From: Marinobacterium sp. xm-d-530
GTDB lineage: Bacteria > Pseudomonadota > Gammaproteobacteria > Pseudomonadales > Balneatricaceae
Length of the DNA: 64,000 nt
NCBI RefSeq assembly: GCF_013283365.1
Contig: NZ_WBYM01000001.1
Location: 496,001 to 560,000 of the forward strand
Direction of reading: 5' to 3'
Both the position numbers and the translations under genes were made by a program. Positions 50,191 to 61,700 of the stretch are shown in pieces; within the stretch, counting starts at the first letter, position 1; every line of letters begins with the position of its first letter. The notes under the pieces were generated by a model. That model was not told the origin of the DNA, searched no databases, and was given only the letters and a program-made list of their open reading frames with translations.

Positions 50191-51849
50191 ATGGCACAGT
50201 TTGTCTATTCAATGAACCGCGTTGGTAAGGTGGTCCCACCTAAACGCGAAATTCTTAAAGATATCTCCCTATCCTTCTTCCCTGGCGCGAAGATCGGTGT
50301 CCTCGGTCTGAACGGTGCGGGTAAATCAACGCTGCTAAAAATCATGGCGGGCGTCGATCAGGATTACATCGGTGAAGCGCGTCCAATGCCCGGCATTAAC
50401 GTCGGCTACCTACCGCAGGAACCTGAGCTGGATGAGACAAAAACCGTTCGTGAAGTGATCGAAGAGGCGGTGGCCGATGTCAAAGGCGCTATGGCTGAGC
50501 TGGATGAGGTCTACGCAGCATACGCTGACCCAGATGCAGATTTTGATGCCCTAGCGAAACGCCAAGGCGAACTAGAGAACCTTATCACGGCCAAAGATGG
50601 TCACAACCTTGATACAGCATTAGAGCGTGCGGCCGATGCGATGCGTCTACCGCCTTGGGGTGCTGAGGTAAAACACCTATCTGGTGGTGAGCGTCGCCGA
50701 GTGGCTCTTTGTCGTTTGCTGCTTGATCACCCAGACATGCTGCTACTCGACGAGCCGACCAACCACTTGGATGCTGAGTCGATCGCTTGGATCGAACGCT
50801 TCCTTCAGGAGTACCCAGGTACCGTGGTTGCGATTACCCACGACCGCTACTTCCTTGATAACGCGGCTGGTTGGATTCTGGAACTGGACCGTGGCCATGG
50901 CATTCCATGGGAGGGTAATTACAGCTCATGGCTAGAGCAGAAAGATGCTCGTCTAGAGCAGGAAGCTAAACAAGAAGCGGCTCACCAGAAAGCGATCAAA
51001 GCAGAACTTGAGTGGGTGCGCCAAGGCGCTAAAGGTCGTCAATCGAAATCAAAAGCACGTCTAAAACAGTTCGAAGAGATGAACTCTAAAGAGTTCCAGA
51101 CACGTAACGAAACTCAAGAGATCTACATTCCACCTGGCCCACGCCTAGGTGACAAGGTGATCGAACTGAAAAACGTGACTAAGAGCTACGGCGATAAGCT
51201 GTTGTTCGAAAACCTCAACTTCTCGATTCCACCGGGTGCGATTGTAGGCATCATTGGTGCCAACGGCGCGGGTAAATCGACTCTGTTCCGCATGATTGCC
51301 GGTGAAGAGCAGCCAGATTCAGGCTCTGTAGAGCTTGGTTCAACGGTACAGCTTGCCTACGTCAACCAGTCTCGTGAATTAGATGGCAACAAGACGGTCT
51401 TCGAAGAGATCTCTGACGGTTCTGATATGATCACGGTAGGCAACTACACCACCCCTTCACGCGCCTACTGTGGTCGCTTCAACTTCCGCGGTTCCGATCA
51501 GCAGAAGTTTGTCAAAGATCTGTCAGGTGGTGAGCGTAACCGCCTGCATATGGCGAAATTGCTTAAAGAGGGTGGCAACGTACTGCTTCTCGATGAGCCA
51601 ACCAACGACCTGGATATCGAAACGCTACGTGCACTTGAGGAGGCAATTCTAGCCTTCCCAGGTTCTGCGGTAGTGATTTCCCACGACCGTTGGTTCCTTG
51701 ACCGTATCTGTACTCACATGATCGCCTACGAAGGTGACTCACAGGTGACCTTCTTTGAAGGTAACTACACTGAGTACGCGGAAGACTACAAGAAACGCTT
51801 CGGCAAGGATCACCAGCCAGAGCGCATCAAGTATCGCCGCATGAGCTAA
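50191..51849 (+). CDS. ettA: Energy-dependent translational throttle protein EttA
   Basis: ABC-F ATPase that binds the ribosomal E site and gates the first elongation step by ATP/ADP ratio. The 552 residues have two ABC cassettes: Walker A GLNGAGKSTL (about residue 39) with LSGGERRRVALCRLL, and GANGAGKSTL (about residue 357) with LSGGERNRLHMAKLL; between them lie the arm and the P-site tRNA interaction motif region with KGRQSKSKARLKQFEE. No membrane domain. It is a single gene with a strong terminator. Confidence 0.96.
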   Translation: MAQFVYSMNRVGKVVPPKREILKDISLSFFPGAKIGVLGLNGAGKSTLLKIMAGVDQDYIGEARPMPGINVGYLPQEPELDETKTVREVIEEAVADVKGAMAELDEVYAAYADPDADFDALAKRQGELENLITAKDGHNLDTALERAADAMRLPPWGAEVKHLSGGERRRVALCRLLLDHPDMLLLDEPTNHLDAESIAWIERFLQEYPGTVVAITHDRYFLDNAAGWILELDRGHGIPWEGNYSSWLEQKDARLEQEAKQEAAHQKAIKAELEWVRQGAKGRQSKSKARLKQFEEMNSKEFQTRNETQEIYIPPGPRLGDKVIELKNVTKSYGDKLLFENLNFSIPPGAIVGIIGANGAGKSTLFRMIAGEEQPDSGSVELGSTVQLAYVNQSRELDGNKTVFEEISDGSDMITVGNYTTPSRAYCGRFNFRGSDQQKFVKDLSGGERNRLHMAKLLKEGGNVLLLDEPTNDLDIETLRALEEAILAFPGSAVVISHDRWFLDRICTHMIAYEGDSQVTFFEGNYTEYAEDYKKRFGKDHQPERIKYRRMS

Positions 51850-51864
51850 GCTCCTGCCACCATC

Positions 51865-51893
51865 AAAAAAGCCGCTTCTCAGCGGCTTTTTTT
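51865..51893 (+). terminator. Rho-independent terminator after ettA
   Basis: AAAAAAGCCGCT at 51865-51876 and AGCGGCTTTTTTT at 51881-51893 form a stem with loop TCTC and a T-run; it can also serve the convergent kinase gene. Confidence 0.9.
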
Positions 51894-51898
51894 ATCTC

Positions 51899-52534
51899 TC
51901 AATCCTGATCAAAAACCAAATCTGCCTTTCGGCTTCGTTCTACCACCGTTTTAGCGTTCGGAAGGTCGTTGTTCCAAGCTTTTTGCTCAGCCTGCTGTTG
52001 TGTGTAGCCATGATCTAACCAACGCTGAATCAGCCGACGTTCCAGCTCTTCAAATGTGGGTGATGTAAACACTGTCAGATCAAAATAGGGGGCCAACTCT
52101 GACCAAGGCGCTTCGTCTAGTAAAAGGTAGTTACCCTCTACTACGACCACTTCACACCCTTTAGGCAGAAGACCCGCATCGATATGACTCGCCTCAATTG
52201 AGCGATCAAAAATTGGGTAACGTACATCAGCATCCGCTTGTTTAATACGTCGTACCAGGCTGATCAATCCCTCTACATCGAAGGTGTCTGGAGCACCCTT
52301 TCGATCTAAACGACCTCGTTCGACCAGGACCTCATTGGTTAGATGAAATCCATCCATTGGGATAACAGCGGCCTGTCCATCCCCTTTAGTGTCATTGATA
52401 GTGTCGACCAGCTCCTCAGAGAGCGTCGACTTACCGGCACCGGGCGGGCCAACCACAGCGATGACAACCCGTGTGCCAAGCTGATGATAATTGGTTAACC
52501 ATGAGAGTAGATGTTGTACCTGTTGTGAAATCAT
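51899..52534 (-). CDS. P-loop nucleoside/carbohydrate kinase family protein (YggC/FrcK-like)
   Basis: A 211-residue P-loop kinase of the uridine kinase/pantothenate kinase-like group. It has Walker A GPPGAGKSTLSEEL (about residues 29-42), IPMDGFHLTNEVL with catalytic Asp, YPIFDRSIEASH, VVVVEGNYLLLDE (Walker B) and RWLDHGYT in the lid region. Proteins of this type are annotated YggC or, beside fructose importers, FrcK. Here it lies far from frcBCA, next to radA, and its substrate is not known. Confidence 0.8.
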   Translation of the reverse strand: MISQQVQHLLSWLTNYHQLGTRVVIAVVGPPGAGKSTLSEELVDTINDTKGDGQAAVIPMDGFHLTNEVLVERGRLDRKGAPDTFDVEGLISLVRRIKQADADVRYPIFDRSIEASHIDAGLLPKGCEVVVVEGNYLLLDEAPWSELAPYFDLTVFTSPTFEELERRLIQRWLDHGYTQQQAEQKAWNNDLPNAKTVVERSRKADLVFDQD

Positions 52535-52549
52535 TACTGCTTACTCAGA

Positions 52550-53926
52550 TTAGATAGAGTCTAAGGCTTCAGAGAGGCGATCAACGGCGATGATCTTCAT
52601 ACCCGGAACGTTCTCTTTTGGCTTATTACCTTTGGGCACAATCGCACGAGTAAAGCCGTGTTTAGCCGCCTCTTTAATTCGCTCCTGCCCGTTTGGCACT
52701 GGACGAATCTCACCGGACAAGCCAACTTCACCAAAGACGATCAAGTCGGTTGGCAGTGACTTATCACGAAAACTGGAGACAATCGCCGTTAATAGCGCCA
52801 AATCCGCGCTGGTCTCCATGACTCGTATGCCGCCAACCACGTTGATAAACACATCTTGATCACCGGTCATTAATCCACCATGACGGTTCAATACCGCTAA
52901 AAGCATCGCCAGTCGATTTTGGTCCATCCCCACGGCCACACGTTTAGGGTTGGAGTGGTGCGACGTGTCGACTAGTGCTTGAAGCTCGACCAGCATCGGA
53001 CGGGTGCCCTCCCAGACGACCATCACGACACTGCCCGGCCTTGCATTATCATCACGACTTAGAAAGATAGAGCTGGGGTTCTTAACCTCTTTTAACCCTG
53101 TCTCGAGCATGGCAAACACACCCAACTCATTAACGGCGCCAAAACGGTTTTTATGGCTGCGCAGTGTGCGGAATCGGCTGTCGCTCTCGCCCTCTAGTTG
53201 CAGTGAACAGTCGATCATATGCTCAAGTACTTTGGGGCCGGCCAATGAGCCATCTTTGGTCACGTGGCCTACCAGAAAGATCACCGTGCCCGTCTGTTTG
53301 GCGTAACGCGTTAAATAGGCCGCACTTTCACGAACCTGAGATACAGAACCTGGTGCAGACTGGACATCGGAAACGTGCATCACCTGAATAGAGTCGATGA
53401 CTAACACCTTAGGCTTGAGTTGATCCGCCACATCACAGATGGTCTCGACAGAGGTCTCAGAGAGCATCTTCAGATCCCCAACTGCTAGGCCTAAGCGTTT
53501 AGCACGCATGGCGACCTGTTGCAGTGACTCCTCACCGGTCACATAGAGTGCTGGCATATCGGCCACCAGTGCGGCCATGGTTTGTAACAACAGGGTCGAT
53601 TTACCGGCACCGGGATGCCCACCGATCAACACGGCAGATCCAGGTACTAAGCCGCCCCCTAGGACTCGGTCCAATTCACCGATCTTACTGCTGATACGAT
53701 CTGTCGCTTTCAGCTCCACCTCTGAGAGGCTCACCACTTTCGACTGACCCGCTTCACCGGCATAACCCTGACGACGCACGGCAGCCTGAGCACCACCTGC
53801 CGGTGCAGAGCCAAGACGCACCTCTTTCAATGAGTTCCAAGCTTTACAGGCAGTACATTGCCCTTGCCATTTACTGTAATCAGCTCCGCACTCGTCGCAG
53901 ACGTAGGCTAACTTTGCCTTTGCCAT
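52550..53926 (-). CDS. radA: DNA repair protein RadA
   Basis: RadA (Sms) is a hexameric RecA-like ATPase that drives branch migration in recombination. Its 458 residues have the N-terminal zinc finger CDECGADYSKWQGQC-TAC, Walker A GGHPGAGKSTLLLQ (about residue 96), the RadA-specific KNRFG motif (HKNRFGAVNELGVF) and a C-terminal Lon-like protease-fold domain (GGIRVMETSADLALL, FGEVGLSGEIRPV). Length normal. The kinase gene lies 15 bases downstream on the same strand and may share its transcript. Confidence 0.96.
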   Translation of the reverse strand: MAKAKLAYVCDECGADYSKWQGQCTACKAWNSLKEVRLGSAPAGGAQAAVRRQGYAGEAGQSKVVSLSEVELKATDRISSKIGELDRVLGGGLVPGSAVLIGGHPGAGKSTLLLQTMAALVADMPALYVTGEESLQQVAMRAKRLGLAVGDLKMLSETSVETICDVADQLKPKVLVIDSIQVMHVSDVQSAPGSVSQVRESAAYLTRYAKQTGTVIFLVGHVTKDGSLAGPKVLEHMIDCSLQLEGESDSRFRTLRSHKNRFGAVNELGVFAMLETGLKEVKNPSSIFLSRDDNARPGSVVMVVWEGTRPMLVELQALVDTSHHSNPKRVAVGMDQNRLAMLLAVLNRHGGLMTGDQDVFINVVGGIRVMETSADLALLTAIVSSFRDKSLPTDLIVFGEVGLSGEIRPVPNGQERIKEAAKHGFTRAIVPKGNKPKENVPGMKIIAVDRLSEALDSI

Positions 53927-54032
53927 ATAAGGTTATTACTCCATAGAAGTTGCGTAAGGTTTGGATTACGCGTACAAAATGTCTATCTATTTTGCATTAA
54001 GCGTAGATCAATAAGAAGAGAAGGAAAGATAA

Positions 54033-55304
54033 ATGAAATTGGAAACACAAGCGGTACACGCGGGCTATCAAATCGATCCAACCACCAAGTCGGTTGCGGT
54101 ACCTATCTACCAGACAACCTCTTACGCTTTTGACGACGCACAGCATGGCGCTGACCTATTCGACCTTAAAGTAGTCGGCAACATCTATACGCGCATCATG
54201 AACCCAACGACTGACGTTTTAGAGCAGCGTGTCGCAGCGCTAGAAGGTGGCATTGCCGGTCTTGCCGTCGCTTCAGGTATGGCAGCGATCACTTACGCCA
54301 TTCAGACCATTGCCGAAGTCGGTGACAACATCATCTCGGCCAGCGATCTTTACGGCGGTACCTACAACCTATTTGCACACACACTGCCACGCCAAGGCAT
54401 TGAGGTACGCTTTGTAGCCAGCAATGACATAGCCGCCATCGAATCTAAAATTGATGCGCGTACCAAAGCGCTCTACTGTGAATCGGTTGGCAACCCATCG
54501 GGCCGTGTTGCAGACATCGAAGCACTGGCAGAGGTCGCACACCGTCACGGCATCCCGCTGATCTGTGACAACACCGTTCCAAGCCCTGCGCTTTGGCGTC
54601 CCATTGAACAGGGTGCCGATATCATCGTGACTGCTGCCACTAAATACATCGGCGGCCACGGCAACTCCATTGGTGGTGTGATTGTCGATTCCGGCAACTT
54701 CCCCTGGGCTGAGCATGCAGACCGCTTCCCGCTTCTCAATACGCCTGACATCTCTTACCACGGCGTAGTCTATACAGAAGCCTTTGGTCCGGCGGCATTC
54801 ATCGGCCGTTGTCGCGTAGTGCCTCTGCGTAATACCGGCGCAGCGATCTCTCCAATGAACGTCTTCTTGTTGCTACAGGGCATTGAGACCTTGCCACTGC
54901 GTATGGAGCGCATCTGCTCAAACGCACAGAAAATCGCTGAGTTCCTTGAGAATCACGATCAGGTAACTTGGGTGAAATACGCAGGCCTTGCCTCGCACCA
55001 AGATAACGCACTGGCTAAGAAGTACATGGACGGTAATGCGTCTGGTGTCATGAGCTTTGGTGTCAAAGGTGGACGTGAAGCAACGCGTAAATTCTACGAT
55101 GCTCTGCAGATCTTCCTGCGCCTAGTGAACATCGGTGACTGTAAGTCACTCGCCTCTATCCCCGCCGAAACGACTCACCGTCAGTTGAATGCCGAAGAGT
55201 TAGCCTCTGCCGGTGTTACTGAGGATATGGTGCGCCTATCGATCGGTATTGAGCACGTTGACGACCTGATTGCCGATCTGGATCAGGCATTAGCAAGCGT
55301 CTAA
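54033..55304 (+). CDS. metY: O-acetylhomoserine sulfhydrylase (MetY type)
   Basis: PLP enzyme of the Cys/Met metabolism family that makes homocysteine from O-acetylhomoserine and sulfide. The 423-residue length and the start METQAVHAGY-like KLETQAVHAGYQIDPTT fit MetY rather than the shorter MetB/MetC. Visible are YTRIMNPTTDVLEQRVAALEG, VASGMAAITYAI and the PLP lysine in AATKYIGGHGNSIGG, plus SLASIPAETTHRQL at the C-terminus. ATG follows GAAGGAAAG. O-succinylhomoserine as substrate is possible. A terminator follows. Confidence 0.9.
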   Translation: MKLETQAVHAGYQIDPTTKSVAVPIYQTTSYAFDDAQHGADLFDLKVVGNIYTRIMNPTTDVLEQRVAALEGGIAGLAVASGMAAITYAIQTIAEVGDNIISASDLYGGTYNLFAHTLPRQGIEVRFVASNDIAAIESKIDARTKALYCESVGNPSGRVADIEALAEVAHRHGIPLICDNTVPSPALWRPIEQGADIIVTAATKYIGGHGNSIGGVIVDSGNFPWAEHADRFPLLNTPDISYHGVVYTEAFGPAAFIGRCRVVPLRNTGAAISPMNVFLLLQGIETLPLRMERICSNAQKIAEFLENHDQVTWVKYAGLASHQDNALAKKYMDGNASGVMSFGVKGGREATRKFYDALQIFLRLVNIGDCKSLASIPAETTHRQLNAEELASAGVTEDMVRLSIGIEHVDDLIADLDQALASV

Positions 55305-55321
55305 TACGAAGAAGAGCCAAC

Positions 55322-55347
55322 AAAAAGCCCGCTGATGCGGGCTTTTT
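55322..55347 (+). terminator. Rho-independent terminator between metY and can
   Basis: AAAAAGCCCGC and GCGGGCTTTTT are perfect 11-base arms around TGAT. The symmetry lets it work for both convergent genes. Confidence 0.9.
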
Positions 55348-55361
55348 ACTGTTTACTCGAT

Positions 55362-56060
55362 CTAATCGTGATCGCAGAAGGTACTGCAGGTGTGACCTTC
55401 AACCTGCTTGCCTTTCGCCTCAATCAGATTGACCGCATCGATAAAGGTAGGTCGGATTGTCTCTTTACTGCTGACTGTGAAGCCAAGATCACGCAATAGG
55501 CCATCACCGAGACCGTAGATCCAACCGTGCACATTAAGCTCTTGCCCCCGCGCCCAAGCATCGGTAACCGTGGTGGTGTTACAAACATTGAGCGCCTGCT
55601 CGACGACGTTCAGCTCACAAAGACGATCAACCTGGTAAGGTTTCGCTTCCCACTGACCGAGGAACTTGCGATGGTTGTAGTAGACATCACGAATATGACT
55701 TAGCCAGTTATCGATGAGGCCGTGACGCTCATCTTCCATTGAGGCAACAACACCACCACAGCCGTAGTGTCCTACGACCATGATGTCTTTGACTTTCAAT
55801 ACATCGACTGCGTACTGAATAACCGACAGACAGTTCATGTCTGAGTGCACGACAAGGTTCGAGACGTTGCGGTGAACGAACAGCTCACCCGGCATCAGAT
55901 CCACGATCTCATTGGCCGGGACGCGGCTATCAGCACAGCCTATCCAGAGGTACTCCGGTGCTTGCTGTGCTGCCAGGGTTGCGAAAAACTCTGGATTAGC
56001 CCGGTGGATCTTTTCAGACCAGCCTCGGTTTTTTTCAAACAGCCCGCTCAGTTTTTTCAT
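55362..56060 (-). CDS. can: Carbonic anhydrase, beta class
   Basis: Zinc enzyme interconverting CO2 and bicarbonate for biosynthetic carboxylations. The 232 residues have the beta-class zinc ligands Cys and Asp in WIGCADSRVPANEIV (about residue 42) and His and Cys in VVGHYGCGGV (about residue 98), and the DMNCLSVIQYAVDVL segment. Length and layout fit E. coli Can, with a short C-terminal tail ending HTCSTFCDHD that carries two extra cysteines. It lies 34 bases downstream of hemE's upstream neighbour gap and is transcribed on the same strand as hemE, with hemE downstream. Confidence 0.94.
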   Translation of the reverse strand: MKKLSGLFEKNRGWSEKIHRANPEFFATLAAQQAPEYLWIGCADSRVPANEIVDLMPGELFVHRNVSNLVVHSDMNCLSVIQYAVDVLKVKDIMVVGHYGCGGVVASMEDERHGLIDNWLSHIRDVYYNHRKFLGQWEAKPYQVDRLCELNVVEQALNVCNTTTVTDAWARGQELNVHGWIYGLGDGLLRDLGFTVSSKETIRPTFIDAVNLIEAKGKQVEGHTCSTFCDHD

Positions 56061-56094
56061 AGTCTCTCGTCTACCGCAGTCTCAGTTTAATCCT

Positions 56095-56126
56095 GGTGCT
56101 TCTTATTTGTGGCGCTTCTTATTTAT
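56095..56126. repeat. 16-bp tandem duplication over the hemE stop codon
   Basis: GGTGCTTCTTATTTGT at 56095-56110 is repeated as GGCGCTTCTTATTTAT at 56111-56126, with two differences. The second copy contains the hemE stop codon (56119-56121, minus strand). It looks like a small local duplication in the 3' untranslated region. Confidence 0.55.
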
Positions 56127-57183
56127 GGTAAGGGACACTCAGCTCATGCACCGCATCGACAAAGATTTTGGCGTGATCTGGGTTCACAAACTGGTGAATA
56201 CCGTGGCCAAGGTTGAATACGTGACCGGTACCCGAGCCGTAACCTTCAAGAATGCGGCTCACTTCAGCGCGTATAGTATCAGCCGGCGCATAAAGAACCG
56301 ATGGATCCATGTTGCCTTGCAGTGCCACTTTATCACCGACACGACGACGCGCATCTGCAATGTCTGTTGTCCAATCAAGACCTAGTGCATCCGCACCCGC
56401 ATCAGCCATCGACTCAAGCCACTGACCGCCGTTCTTAGTGAACATGATCACCGGTACTTTGCGACCATCGTATTCACGAATCAGACCATCGGCGATCTTC
56501 TTCATGTAGTCGAGTGAGAAGGCTTGGTACATAGGACCGCTCAGAGCACCACCCCAAGTATCAAAGATCTGAACCGCTTGAGCACCGCTGCGAATCTGCT
56601 CATTTAGGTAGAGCGTGACCGACTCAGCAAGCTTATCCATCAATTTGTGGAGTACTTCTGGTTGTGAATACATCATCGCTTTGATGTGACGGAAGTCTTT
56701 AGAAGAGCCCCCTTCGATCATATAAGTCGCCAGTGTCCATGGGCTACCAGAGAAGCCGATTAGAGGAACACGGCCGTTCAACTCGGAACGAATGGTCTTC
56801 ACCGCATCCATCACGTAGCCAAGATTTTTGACTGGGTCTGGAACCGGAATCGCGTCAACGTCTGCCTCTGTGCGTACCTCTTTCTTAAAGCGTGGGCCTT
56901 CACCCGCTTCAAAGTAGAGACCTAGACCCATCGCATCTGGAATAGTCAGAATGTCAGAGAATAGAATCGCCGCATCCAGATCGAAACGCTCTAGAGGTTG
57001 AATGGTCACCTCACAGGCTAGATCTTTGTTCATGCAGAGTGACATGAAGTCACCCGCCTGGGCGCGTGTTGCTTTGTACTCAGGAAGGTAACGACCCGCC
57101 TGGCGCATCATCCATACTGGCGTGTAATCGACTGGCTCTTTCAATAGAGCACGAAGAAAACGATCATTTTTCAATTCAGACAT
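56119..57183 (-). CDS. hemE: Uroporphyrinogen decarboxylase
   Basis: Removes four carboxyl groups from uroporphyrinogen III to give coproporphyrinogen III in haem synthesis. The 354 residues begin with [32 protein letters not shown], which contains the signature P-x-W-x-M-R-Q-A-G-R, and include the catalytic Asp in [16 protein letters not shown] and the second signature [13 protein letters not shown]. Length is normal. It lies downstream of gltBD on the same strand, separated by a terminator. Confidence 0.96.
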   Translation of the reverse strand: MSELKNDRFLRALLKEPVDYTPVWMMRQAGRYLPEYKATRAQAGDFMSLCMNKDLACEVTIQPLERFDLDAAILFSDILTIPDAMGLGLYFEAGEGPRFKKEVRTEADVDAIPVPDPVKNLGYVMDAVKTIRSELNGRVPLIGFSGSPWTLATYMIEGGSSKDFRHIKAMMYSQPEVLHKLMDKLAESVTLYLNEQIRSGAQAVQIFDTWGGALSGPMYQAFSLDYMKKIADGLIREYDGRKVPVIMFTKNGGQWLESMADAGADALGLDWTTDIADARRRVGDKVALQGNMDPSVLYAPADTIRAEVSRILEGYGSGTGHVFNLGHGIHQFVNPDHAKIFVDAVHELSVPYHK

Positions 57184-57248
57184 GTTCGCAAATTCCTAAA
57201 AATAACTGCGCAGATTGTACCTGCTTTGAGCCTGTTAAGCAGTTAATA

Positions 57249-57274
57249 AAAAGCCGCTGGGGTCAGCGGCTTTT
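57249..57274 (-). terminator. Rho-independent terminator after gltD
   Basis: AAAAGCCGCT at 57249-57258 and AGCGGCTTTT at 57265-57274 are perfect arms around a six-base loop. It ends the gltBD transcript just before the hemE promoter region. Confidence 0.85.
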
Positions 57275-57292
57275 GATGTAGATCAGCGAGGA

Positions 57293-58732
<1,440 letters not shown>

Positions 58733-58776
58733 CTAAGCCCAGACGCATCTGGGCGATAATCTAATAAACCTAAATC

Positions 58777-61700
58777 TTACTCTGGAGCGTGTGTCATGCT
58801 GTTAAGCAGAACATCTAGGCTCGCCGCCTTTGGCTTAACCAGCCAGAAGCTGCCAAGGAAATCTTCGTAGTTATCCAGAATTTCCTGACCCCAAGCACTG
58901 CCCGTTTCACGAACGAATTCGATGATCACTGAGCGCAGGTGGTTTTTGTACTGCTCCATGTGTTCGGTGTGGATACGGTGGATATCAACCAATTCGTGGT
59001 TGTACTTATCCACGAAACTACGATCTTTATCCAGTACATAAGCGAAGCCGCCCGTCATACCTGCACCGAAGTTGTAACCTGTATCACCCAGAACCGTTAC
59101 CAAACCGCCCGTCATGTACTCACAACAGTGATCACCGGCGCCTTCAACCACGGCATGTACACCTGAGTTACGAACACCGAAACGTTCACCTGCACAGCCC
59201 GCTGCGAACAACTTACCGCCCGTTGCACCGTATAGACAGGTGTTACCGATAATCGCAGTCTCTTGTGAGGCGTAAGTCACTTCAGAGAATGGTTTGATGA
59301 CGATCTTACCGCCCGCCATGCCTTTACCAACGTAGTCGTTCGCATCACCCTCTAGAAGAAGGTTCTGACCACCGGCGTTCCAGACACCGAATGATTGACC
59401 TGCGTGGCCACGGAACTTAAAGGTAATTGGGTTGTTTTCCATGCCCAAGTTGCCGTGTTTCTTAGCGATAGCACCCGAGGTGCGTGCGCCCACTGAACGG
59501 TCACAGTTAGTGATTGTCAGTTCAAACTCACCGCCGGCTGCTGAATCGATTGCAGCTTGCGCCATCGCTAACATGTCAGTGTTTAGACGGCCTTCATCAA
59601 ACGGAACGTTGCGCTCTTGCTGAACCGTCTGTGGACGATCTGCTGGCACACCGGCATCACTGATGAGCGGCGAAAGATCCAGTGATTTCTGACGATCAGT
59701 TTTGCCTTCGATGATCTCTAGTAGATCAACACGGCCAACCATCTCTTCGACAGTGCGCAGACCCAGCTGAGCCATGATCTGACGAACCTCTTCTGCCACA
59801 AAGCGGAAGTAGTTCTTAACCATCTCTACAGTACCGCGGAAGTGATCGCTACGTAGACGATCATTCTGCGTCGCAACACCGGTCGCACAGTTGTTCAAGT
59901 GACAGATACGTAGGTACTTACAACCCAATGCAACCATTGGCATGGTACCGAAACCGAAGCTCTCTGCACCCAGTAGCGCGCCTTTAACAACGTCTAGACC
60001 CGTTTTCAAACCACCGTCTGTCTGCAGACGAATCGCACCACGCAGATGGTTACCGCGCAGTGACTGGTGAGTATCGGCTAGACCAAGTTCCCAAGGTGAA
60101 CCTGCGTAGTGAATCGATGTTAGAGGTGATGCCGCAGTACCACCGTCGTAACCAGAAATTGTGATCAAATCTGCATAGGCTTTAGCAACACCACAGGCAA
60201 TGGTACCGACACCTGGACGAGAGACGAGCTTCACAGAGACCAGACCTTCAGGATTCACCTGTTTAAGGTCGAAAATAAGCTGCGCCAAATCCTCGATCGA
60301 GTAGATATCGTGATGCGGTGGAGGCGAGATCAATGTCACACCTGGCACCGAGTAACGTAGGCGCGCGATTAGGCTGTTAACCTTACCACCTGGTAGCTGA
60401 CCACCTTCACCTGGTTTCGCGCCCTGAGCCACTTTAATCTGCATAACATCAGCATTCACCAGGTATTCCGGTGTCACACCAAAACGGCCCGATGCGATCT
60501 GCTTGATCTTAGAGCGCTTAATGGTGCCGTGACGGACAGGGTCTTCACCACCCTCACCTGAGTTAGAGCGACCGCCCAGTTCGTTCATAGCAACAGCTAG
60601 AGCTTCATGCGCCTCTGGAGAGAGTGCACCGAGCGACATTGCCGCTGTATCAAAACGTGGGTAAATCGCTTCAGCGGGTTCTACTTCATCAATACTAATC
60701 GGAGTGACATCTTTAAGCTTAAGCATGTCACGAATCGTCGCGATGCCACGTTCGTTAACCAGTTTAGCGTAACGGTCGTAGTGCTTCTGATCACCCGACT
60801 TAACCGCTTCGTGGATTGCTTGAACCACGTCTGGGTTGTAAGCATGGTACTCGCCACCAAACTTGTACTTCAGTAGGCCGCCATCAGTGATTGGCTTACG
60901 TGCGATGAAGGCTGTTTTAGCCAACGCCGCTTGGTCCTCTTCAAAGTGAGCAAATTTAGAGCCCTGAATACGGCTAGTAACCCCTTTGAAACAGAGATCA
61001 ACCACTTCATCACTAAGACCGATCGCTTCAAACAACTGAGCACCACGGTACGACGCGATGGTCGAGATACCCATCTTAGACAAGATCTTGAACAGGCCTT
61101 TATCAATACCTTTACGGTAGTTCTCATGGCTTTGTAGAGCATCTTGTAGCATCTCACCAGTGCGACAAAGATCAGTCAGCACACGGTAAGCCAAGTATGG
61201 GTAGACCGCGGTTGCACCAAAACCGAATAGCACTGCGAAGTGGTGTGGGTCACGAGCTGTACCCGTCTCTACAATGATGTTGGCATCAGTACGGATACCA
61301 GTATCGATTAGACGGTGGTGAACAGCACCCGTCGCCATTGCTGCATGGATAGGTAACTTACCCTTCTCGATGTTGGCATCCGATAGGATGATGATCGATT
61401 TTCCAGCACGAACCTCAGCTTCCGCCTTATCACAGACAGCAACGATCGCTTTATCAAGCGATAACTCTTCTGGGTTGTAGTTAAGATCGATAACAGCAAC
61501 TTCAAACCCTTTTTCATCGTTGTCACGAATACGGTAGAACTTGCTTGCAGAGAGTACTGGCATCGTCAATACAACACGACGAGCGTGATCCGCAGTCTCT
61601 TCAAATACGTTTTGCTCACGACCTAGGCAGGTCTCTAGTGACATCACGATCGCTTCACGTAGTGGGTCGATTGGTGGGTTGGTCACCTGAGCAAACTGCT

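Noticed and set aside
53927-54032. SAM-type riboswitch or MetJ boxes upstream of metY
   Set aside because: No AGACGTCT-type boxes or conserved riboswitch helices are visible. A loose inverted repeat (AAAAT/ATTTT inside TACGC/GCGTA, about 53969-54006) is too weak to call.
60607-60876. Open frames antisense to gltB
   Set aside because: The gltB frame is fully supported by domain motifs, and the antisense products look like mirror-image composition with no ribosome binding sites.
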